DNA from: an uncultured Rickettsiales bacterium
GTDB lineage: Bacteria; Pseudomonadota; Alphaproteobacteria; Rickettsiales; UBA1997
Direction of reading: 5' to 3'
Assembly (NCBI GenBank): GCA_934725005.1
Contig: CAKVBE010000078.1
Location: 1-5,334, forward strand
DNA length: 5,334 bases
A program made the translations under genes and the position numbers. Numbering within the stretch: position 1 is the first letter of the stretch; the number at the start of each line of letters is the position of its first letter. Below are positions 1-4,757 of the stretch, one piece after another. Below the pieces are notes generated by a model, which saw only the letters and a list, made by a program, of their open reading frames with translations, was not told the DNA's origin and ran no database searches.

Positions 1-425
1 ACATAAATTATTTCTGTAGAAAATTTTTCATTAATTAAATCAAAATAATACCAATCACTATCTCTCAAAAACACAGTTTGAACATACCTTTTATTATATC
101 TTTCCTGGTATATTTTATCCATTGCTTCCTCTTTTCTATACATAATCACTCTTTTCATATTTAGCAATTCTTTCTGATAATCAGAACTGTATTTAGAATC
201 GTTTTTAACATTAGATATATAATCATTGATCAAACTAACTCTACAACTCCAATAAAGCTCTAGTGCATCGGCATTTGACATATTGACCTTATTGATACAC
301 ACTTCATGATCATTATTATCCAATCTTAAAACCTCGCTTTTATCGATATACTCAGCGGCTGCAAAATTTGTCAAAAACAAAACAAAGGTAAAAAATAAAA
401 AAAATTTGTTTCCTAACTTCCTCAT
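1..425 (-). CDS. Secreted protein of unknown function, N-terminal part (runs off left edge)
   Basis: Reading the minus strand from an ATG at 423-425 gives 141 uninterrupted codons to the window edge; the C-terminus lies outside. The product starts with a classic signal peptide: basic n-region (MRKLGNK), a hydrophobic stretch rich in Phe, Leu and Val (about residues 8-21), and an AAA-E cleavage site near residue 24, so export across the inner membrane is likely. The mature part is polar, rich in Asn, Asp, Lys and Tyr, with two cysteines (about residues 43 and 61) that could form a disulfide, and a helical segment around residues 85-105. No further membrane segment is visible. I do not recognise the family. 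The gene is transcribed divergently from the head-tail gene at 479, with about 53 bases of AT-rich DNA between them. No Shine-Dalgarno sequence is evident. The real-gene call rests on the open frame and the textbook signal peptide. Confidence 0.8.
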   Translation of the reverse strand, partial: MRKLGNKFFLFFTFVLFLTNFAAAEYIDKSEVLRLDNNDHEVCINKVNMSNADALELYWSCRVSLINDYISNVKNDSKYSSDYQKELLNMKRVIMYRKEEAMDKIYQERYNKRYVQTVFLRDSDWYYFDLINEKFSTEIIY

Positions 426-478
426 ATTATTATAAAATCTACTATCTACACCACATAATAATTATTATTTTAACTTAA

Positions 479-997
479 ATGTCAATAATTAATATATTAA
501 CAGAACAAGATGCAAACATAATAGACTTAGCTGAAATAAAAAATTTTTTGAGAATAGATTTTGACGATGATGATAATTTATTAAAAGAACTTTTAAAAAC
601 GGCAGTAAAACAATGTGAATTATACATTTCAAAATCTTTAAGTGAAAAAAATTATAAATTGTCAGTATATGAATGCGCAACAAATACACTAAATTTACCC
701 TATCCACCAGTGATTTCAGTAAACTCAATAACAATTATTGATAAATATAATAATAATATAGAATACACAAATTATTTACTTGATACAATATCAAATAAAA
801 TAATTTTTAGGAATTTACCAAACAACTTCTACAGAATCGACATAATTTATACAAGTGGCTATACAAAAATACCAGATGATATAAAACAAGGAATATTATT
901 TCATATATCAAAAATGTATGAAGATAAGGTTGGTTATTCACCGATACCAAAAGCTTCTTTAGGCATATACAAAAATTATAAAACAATGAGAATCTAA
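479..997 (+). CDS. Phage/GTA head-tail connector protein (gp6-like, phiE125 gp8 family)
   Basis: This 172-residue protein looks like the adaptor that docks under the portal ring and starts the head-to-tail interface in HK97-type phages and gene transfer agents. Seen in sequence: an N-terminal motif 'LAEIKNFLRIDFDDDDNLL' (residues 17-35) matching the family pattern of a helix ending in LRxD followed by acidic residues and a second helix; a helix with 'CELYISKSL' (46-54); a middle beta segment with 'PYPPVISVNSI' (74-84); and the C-terminal 'YTSGYTKIPDDIKQGILFHI' block (124-143), the family's Gly-Tyr...Pro..Ile-Lys-Gln helix. Length is within the usual range. A TAA directly before the ATG, in frame, excludes an upstream start. 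No clear ribosome binding site is seen; an AT-rich TATAAAAT at 431-438 could be a weak -10. The next gene starts 3 bases after the stop. In the RcGTA cluster this pair would correspond to genes g6 and g7; a remnant prophage is the alternative. Confidence 0.85.
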   Translation: MSIINILTEQDANIIDLAEIKNFLRIDFDDDDNLLKELLKTAVKQCELYISKSLSEKNYKLSVYECATNTLNLPYPPVISVNSITIIDKYNNNIEYTNYLLDTISNKIIFRNLPNNFYRIDIIYTSGYTKIPDDIKQGILFHISKMYEDKVGYSPIPKASLGIYKNYKTMRI

Positions 998-1000
998 TAT

Positions 1001-1312
1001 ATGATAAATTTAAATAAAAAACTTTCTTTTGAAAAAAAGACAATAATTACAAATGATTATGGCGATCAAATCGAAGAATGGTCTTTTTACAAAAATATAT
1101 GGGGAAATATTATGCCAATTTCTGTCACAAATGAATTTTCTAATTATATCTCTGAAACAAAAATAACTCATGAAATAGTAATAAGATACTTAAATAAAAT
1201 CGACATTAATATGCGTATAATCTACAACAAAAGAAGATTTATCATAAAATCAGTAATAAACATGAACGAACAAGATAAATACTATAAGATACTATGCGAA
1301 GAACTAGTATGA
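1001..1312 (+). CDS. Phage/GTA head closure (head-tail adaptor) protein, SPP1 gp16-like
   Basis: This 103-residue protein matches the small beta-barrel head-closure (stopper) family that binds below the connector ring and seals the DNA-filled head before tail joining. Family hallmarks seen: 'DYGDQIEEWSFYKNIWGNIMP' region (residues 19-39) with the spaced Trp residues and the 'W..I.P' turn, then an acidic-plus-aromatic stretch, 'THEIVIRYLNKIDINMRI' (56-73) equivalent to the family's 'H.v.iRy...i...mRi', the 'YNKRRFIIKSVINMNE' hairpin (75-90) and the terminal 'YKILCEEL' strand (95-102). Length is typical (100-115). It follows the connector gene after 3 bases, so the two are surely co-transcribed and in the canonical phage order. 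No tail terminator or tail tube gene follows: the stop codon is one base from the 3' end of an oppositely oriented tRNA-Ser. The frame is intact with all motifs retained, which argues against simple decay. Confidence 0.88.
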   Translation: MINLNKKLSFEKKTIITNDYGDQIEEWSFYKNIWGNIMPISVTNEFSNYISETKITHEIVIRYLNKIDINMRIIYNKRRFIIKSVINMNEQDKYYKILCEELV

Positions 1313-1313
1313 A

Positions 1314-1403
1314 TGGCGGATGGGAAGGGATTCGAACCCCCGGACGGCTTGCACCGTCGCTGGTTTTCAAGACCAGTGCTTTCGACCACTCAGCCACCCA
1401 TCC
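1314..1403 (-). tRNA. tRNA-Ser (anticodon UGA)
   Basis: The minus strand folds into a complete class II tRNA of 90 nt: acceptor GGATGGG paired with CCCATCC, discriminator G and an encoded CCA; D-stem GCT/AGC; anticodon stem CTGGT/ACCAG with loop CTTGAAA giving anticodon UGA; a long variable arm GACGG-TGCAAG-CCGTC, diagnostic of Ser; and a T-arm with loop TTCGAAT (its stem includes two G-T pairs). It decodes UCA and probably other UCN codons. The 3' end faces the head-closure gene, with one base between its CCA and that gene's TGA. Confidence 0.97.
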
Positions 1404-1411
1404 ATTGGTTA

Positions 1412-1439
1412 ATTGTAAATAAATAAAAATAATAATCAA
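1412..1439 (-). promoter_or_regulatory. Possible sigma70-type promoter for tRNA-Ser
   Basis: On the minus strand TTGATT (1434-1439) and TACAAT (1412-1417) are separated by 16 bases. The -10 ends only 8 bases before the tRNA's first base, which would give an almost leaderless precursor. The surrounding DNA is so AT-rich that chance matches are common, so this is a weak call. Confidence 0.33.
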
Positions 1440-1533
1440 TAGTAATAATCATAAAATATTTATTATTATTAATAATAATTACAAACTACAATAATAATCA
1501 ATAAAAACTAATTACACATTATAAAAAGACGTC

Positions 1534-1561
1534 AAAAAAGGTACCGGCTTCAACCAGTACC
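1534..1561 (-). terminator. Intrinsic terminator of the 971-residue repeat-protein gene
   Basis: On the minus strand, 10 bases after the TAA stop, GGTACTGG pairs with CCGGTACC (8 bp including one G-T pair) around a 6-base loop TTGAAG, followed directly by six T. This is a textbook rho-independent terminator reading leftward. It lies between the repeat-protein gene and tRNA-Ser and so separates their transcription. On the plus strand the hairpin is not followed by T residues, so it acts in one direction only. Confidence 0.9.
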
Positions 1562-1571
1562 AAAAAGTTAC

Positions 1572-4487
1572 TTAAAGACCAATACCTCCAGATGTTTTTG
1601 ATCTCGAGATACCTCTAGGACTTATTTGTCTAGTAGTATCTTTTTTATTTACAAATATATCTCCACTGACTATTAACGTTAATTTATCATAATTATCTTT
1701 TTTAAAAATTCCATCAGCCATACTGTTAATCATAAAAGTATTAATTTCCTTAATTATACTATAATTGCTAATTAGCAAATACAATAAAGCCGTATCAAAT
1801 ACTTTTTTCTCTTCGATCATTATATTCAGTGTTTTATTATTACTGTCCTTAATGTCAGCAAAAATCTTAAAAACTTCTTGGTCAATATCAACTGAAGACT
1901 CACTAAGAAATTTGTTTTTATTTTTTATATAACCAAAACACTTCTTTAATATTGATTGTTTATTATTATCATTAATAATTTTTCCAAAAATCTCAGAAAA
2001 TTTGTTTAAATCTTCATTTATTTCTTCTTCGGAAATACCACCATACTTTTTCTTAATCATATCTTGATCATACTCTTTATTGTTTAATAGAACTTTATTT
2101 TCTTCTATTAAACCAGCTGTCTTGCATATATCTTCAGCCTTTGTAATTAAAAAATTACATAATGCTCCAGTAACCATTTTTTTTGAGTAAATATTAAAGT
2201 CCTTAATATTAATTTTATCTATACCATTACCAAGATCAATCGAACTAAACTTGAATACATCATTGCCATTATCGTCTTTACTCATTTCAGTTTCTGCTAC
2301 CTCGTCAAAAACTTTTTTAACAATTTCATAATCTTTTATGATTTTAGCTTTTTCACCAACACAAATATTTATATAAAGTTCTCTACCATCGTCCACGGTT
2401 TTAATTGTTCCATTGTCATCTAAAAAATATTCTTTAAAACACTTTTTATTTTCATCTAACTCTAAACAATCTTTCCCTAAAATAGAAAGATTAATACAAA
2501 TATCTTTTTTTATCAATTTACTTTTTATTTCATTTTCATTTTTTTCATCTATATATTTAAGGTATTCATCAGACTTTTTAGATTCTTCATTAAATTCTTT
2601 GTAATTATTATCATTTTTATTATCTGAAAATTCTATTTTTTGCTCATCTAGAATACTTTCATTATTTTTTCTTCTAAAATAATAATGTCCTACTGGCTTT
2701 TCTTCGCCTTTATCACTTATGCCAATAATATCGACAACAACATTGCCATCATCTAGTTCATTAACTATAGTTGACTTATAACCAACAATTTTTTCTTCAG
2801 TAGCTTCTTCAAGAGCGGCATTTGCTTCAGCCAATTTTCTAGCCTCTTCCTCTTCTAATCTTCTTTTCTCTTCTTCCTCTTGTCTAGCTTTTTCCTCTAA
2901 TCTTCTTTCTTCTTCCTTCCTTTTTCTTTCTTCTTCTTGTCTAGCTCTTTCCTCAGCTTCTTGTTTAGCTTTCTCTTCAGCTTCTTTTCTAGCCTTCTCT
3001 TCATCTGCCTTACGCTTAGCTTCTTCAGCTTCTTTTCTTTTTCTTTCTTCTTCTTGTCTAGCTCTTTCTTCTGCTTCCTTTCTAGCTATTTCCTCAGCTT
3101 CTTGTTTAGCTTTATCTTCAGCTTCTTTTCTAGCCTTTTCTTCCTTTAATCTTTTTTCTTCTTTCTTCTTTCTGATTCTTTCTTCTTCCTCTTGTCTAGC
3201 TCTTTCTTCAGCTTCTTGTTTAGCTCTTTCTTCAGCTTCTTGTTTAGCTTTCTCTTCAGCTTCTTGTCTAGCTCTTTCCTCAGCTTCTTGTTTAGCTTTC
3301 TCTTCAGCTTCTTTTCTAGCCTTTTCTTCCTTTAATCTTTCTTCTTCTTGTCTAGCTCTTTCTTCTTCCTCTTTTCTAGCTCTTTCTTCTTCCTCTTTTC
3401 TAGCTCTTTCTTCTTCCTCTTGTCTAGCTCTTTCCTCAGCTTCTTGTTTAGCTTTCTCTTCAGCTTCTTTTCTAGCCTTTTCTTCCTTTTCTAATCTCTT
3501 TCTTTCTTCTTCCTCTTTTCTTTTTCTTTCTTCTTCTTGTCTAGCTTTTTCTTCAGCTACTTTTTTATATTCCTTTTCCTCTTCTTTTTTGATTTTTTCA
3601 TCATCTTCAGTATCTAATATAGCCTTTTCTTCTGCTTCATGAGTTTCTTCTTCGGGTTTTTTAATATTTTTGGTACTAGATTCAGGAACTTTTTCCTGTT
3701 TTTTATTTTCTTCAATGTTAAACTTTGGTTCTGCAATCAAGACCGCAAAAAACTTCTTTTCGTTCTCTAAAAAATTATCATCACCATATTGTGCTATCAA
3801 TTTTTTTGCATTATCACTAAACTTTATACGACTAGTTAATTCTGTTAATGTTAAATCATTAAACAAGGCCTTCACTTCATAAATACTCAAAATTTTGCCA
3901 TTAACTTTAAAAATAATTTGCTTATTTTCGCTTGTTAATTTTTTATGAAAATCTAAGGATTTATTTATTTCTACATCGTTGATTATCTTCTTTTCATTTT
4001 CATTTGTATTCTTATCTTTTTCAAAACAAAAATTAAGAATACTTTTTTGTTCATTTATTTTTTCTTCATCGTTTGTATAAGAAATTTGTTCGCTAAAATA
4101 ATTTTTATGTTTCTTTATTATGTCCACTTCTAAATCATTTTTAGAACTATCTATTTTTTTATTGAAATTGAAGTACTTTTTGGAATCTTCAGAACATAGA
4201 TTTTCTTCAAAAGATACATTTATCTTTTCTATTTCAATTTTGTTATCAATTTTGTTCACATATTTAAAAATTTCACATAAATCTCCAATATTATTGGTAT
4301 CAATCGCTATACCATATACATAAATTTTTCCATCTATTATAACAAAAAATATACCCTTATTATTTAGTTCTTTAACGATATTAAGAATTTTCTCTTTATC
4401 GATACTTCTTGCTTGTTTTCCCAAATATTCATCTAAAAAACTAATATTTGAACTACTTAACTTTTTAATTTCTGTACTTACTGTCAT
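1572..4487 (-). CDS. Large protein with central E/K/R/A-rich helical repeat domain, candidate secreted effector or structural protein
   Basis: The 971-residue product has three parts. Residues 1-278 are a non-repetitive domain, polar and charged, with beta-like stretches 'GIFFVIIDGKIYVYGI' (45-60) and 'IIFKVNGKIL' (191-200). Residues about 279-567 are an almost uninterrupted helical tract of Glu, Lys, Arg, Ala and Gln built on 8-residue units such as KARKEAEE, KAKQEAEE and RARQEEEE. Residues 568-971 are a second non-repetitive, acidic domain with beta-like 'GNVVVDIIGI' (581-590), and a basic tail RQISPRGISRSKTSGGIGL (953-971). There is no signal peptide, transmembrane segment or recognisable enzyme motif. 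The ATG at 4485-4487 fits a good upstream promoter (4525-4552), and a terminator follows, so the gene is monocistronic. Similarity to TolA or caldesmon-like proteins would come only from the charged repeat and says nothing about function. Rickettsiales use large repeat-bearing proteins as type IV effectors or surface proteins; that role here is inference. I do not recognise the terminal domains. Confidence 0.93.
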   Translation of the reverse strand: MTVSTEIKKLSSSNISFLDEYLGKQARSIDKEKILNIVKELNNKGIFFVIIDGKIYVYGIAIDTNNIGDLCEIFKYVNKIDNKIEIEKINVSFEENLCSEDSKKYFNFNKKIDSSKNDLEVDIIKKHKNYFSEQISYTNDEEKINEQKSILNFCFEKDKNTNENEKKIINDVEINKSLDFHKKLTSENKQIIFKVNGKILSIYEVKALFNDLTLTELTSRIKFSDNAKKLIAQYGDDNFLENEKKFFAVLIAEPKFNIEENKKQEKVPESSTKNIKKPEEETHEAEEKAILDTEDDEKIKKEEEKEYKKVAEEKARQEEERKRKEEEERKRLEKEEKARKEAEEKAKQEAEERARQEEEERARKEEEERARKEEEERARQEEERLKEEKARKEAEEKAKQEAEERARQEAEEKAKQEAEERAKQEAEERARQEEEERIRKKKEEKRLKEEKARKEAEDKAKQEAEEIARKEAEERARQEEERKRKEAEEAKRKADEEKARKEAEEKAKQEAEERARQEEERKRKEEERRLEEKARQEEEEKRRLEEEEARKLAEANAALEEATEEKIVGYKSTIVNELDDGNVVVDIIGISDKGEEKPVGHYYFRRKNNESILDEQKIEFSDNKNDNNYKEFNEESKKSDEYLKYIDEKNENEIKSKLIKKDICINLSILGKDCLELDENKKCFKEYFLDDNGTIKTVDDGRELYINICVGEKAKIIKDYEIVKKVFDEVAETEMSKDDNGNDVFKFSSIDLGNGIDKINIKDFNIYSKKMVTGALCNFLITKAEDICKTAGLIEENKVLLNNKEYDQDMIKKKYGGISEEEINEDLNKFSEIFGKIINDNNKQSILKKCFGYIKNKNKFLSESSVDIDQEVFKIFADIKDSNNKTLNIMIEEKKVFDTALLYLLISNYSIIKEINTFMINSMADGIFKKDNYDKLTLIVSGDIFVNKKDTTRQISPRGISRSKTSGGIGL
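2808..3575 (-). repeat. Imperfect 24-bp-unit tandem repeat encoding an 8-residue charged helical repeat
   Basis: This stretch encodes about residues 305-560 of the 971-residue protein. The plus strand is nearly pure pyrimidine apart from recurring AGC and TAGC, with units reading roughly TCTTCAGCTTCTTGTTTAGC. Each 24-bp unit encodes an octad of the type (K/R)A(R/K)(K/Q)E(A/E)EE. A larger module, KARKEAEEKAKQEAEERARQ or a close variant, begins at residues 337, 389, 451 and 498. All indels between copies keep the reading frame. The strong strand bias (purines on the coding strand) also marks the region off from the flanking DNA. Confidence 0.95.
2935..3489 (-). repeat. Long exact direct repeats (72 nt x2, 62 nt third copy) inside the repeat domain
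   Basis: Comparing the bases directly, 3262-3333 and 3418-3489 are identical over 72 nt and lie 156 bp (52 codons) apart. A third copy at 2935-2996 is identical to the first 62 nt. Separately, 3115-3154 and 3301-3340 are identical over 40 nt. Identity at silent positions shows these are recent DNA duplications and not only protein-level similarity. Recombination between the first two would remove or add exactly 52 residues without shifting the frame. Confidence 0.93.
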
Positions 4488-4524
4488 GTAATATAATCTA
4501 CCATTATGCTGTTAAATACTTGTT

Positions 4525-4552
4525 ATTATAATAAAATATTTGATAATGTAAA
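4525..4552 (-). promoter_or_regulatory. Sigma70-type promoter of the 971-residue repeat-protein gene
   Basis: On the minus strand TTTACA (4547-4552) and a perfect TATAAT (4525-4530) are separated by 16 bases, about 37 bases before the ATG. The predicted start near 4518 gives a leader of about 30 nt. No strong Shine-Dalgarno sequence lies before the ATG (GGTAG about 10 bases upstream is the nearest purine-rich piece). Confidence 0.65.
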
Positions 4553-4630
4553 TAGGTAAAATCACTTTTTTATAAATTAATTATGATAATTTTGATAAAA
4601 AATTAACATTAATATACATTGAACTATACA

Positions 4631-4658
4631 TTGACTTATTAATATAATCGTATAAAAT
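4631..4658 (+). promoter_or_regulatory. Sigma70-type promoter of tRNA-Leu
   Basis: TTGACT (4631-4636) and TAAAAT (4653-4658) are 16 bases apart; the overlapping TATAAA (4651-4656) is an alternative -10. The predicted start near 4665 leaves a 5' leader of about 8 nt before the tRNA, a usual distance. The -35 is one base from consensus, the best in this intergenic region on the plus strand. Confidence 0.6.
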
Positions 4659-4672
4659 AATGAGTATTATAA

Positions 4673-4757
4673 GCGGCTGTGGCGGAATTGGTAGACGCGC
4701 AATGTTCAGGTCATTGTTTCATATGAAGTGGAAGTTCAAGTCTTCTCAGCCGTACCA
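4673..4757 (+). tRNA. tRNA-Leu (anticodon CAG)
   Basis: This is a complete class II tRNA of 85 nt: acceptor GCGGCTG paired with CAGCCGT (the first pair is a G-T wobble), discriminator A and an encoded CCA; D-stem GCG/CGC with TTGGTAGA in the loop; anticodon stem CAATG/CATTG with loop TTCAGGT giving anticodon CAG; a variable arm TTCA-TA-TGAA; and T-stem GGAAG/CTTCT with loop TTCAAGT. It decodes CUG. No other gene follows it in the same transcript within the window, and no strong intrinsic terminator is seen after it; the only long T run (seven T near 4843-4849) lies behind a weak, mismatched hairpin. Confidence 0.96.

Noticed and set aside
406..438. Plus-strand promoter for the head-tail pair (TTGTTT and TATAAAAT)
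   Set aside because: Spacing is 19-21 bases and the DNA is extremely AT-rich, so the match is no better than chance; not listed as a feature.
489..1043. Minus-strand Leu/Ile/Phe-rich ORFs (489-734 and 807-1043) opposite the head-tail genes
   Set aside because: These are antisense shadows caused by AT-rich codons; the plus-strand frames show clear family motifs.
1242..1439. Minus-strand 65-codon ORF containing GWVAEWSKALVLKTS
   Set aside because: It is the translation of the tRNA-Ser gene, a well-known spurious protein type; the tRNA fold explains the sequence fully.
1428..1503. 14-nt direct repeat AATAATAATCAATA at 1428-1441 and 1490-1503
   Set aside because: It lies in low-complexity A/T DNA where such matches are expected by chance; there is no further structure suggesting an operator or attachment site.
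2937..3149. Plus-strand Ser/Phe/Leu-rich ORF opposite the repeat domain
   Set aside because: It is the antisense shadow of the E/K/R repeat (GAA and AAG read as TTC and CTT); it has no start context and only low-complexity sequence.
2808..3575. CRISPR-like or noncoding tandem array
   Set aside because: Repeats are in frame, without unique spacers, and are fully explained by the octad protein repeat.
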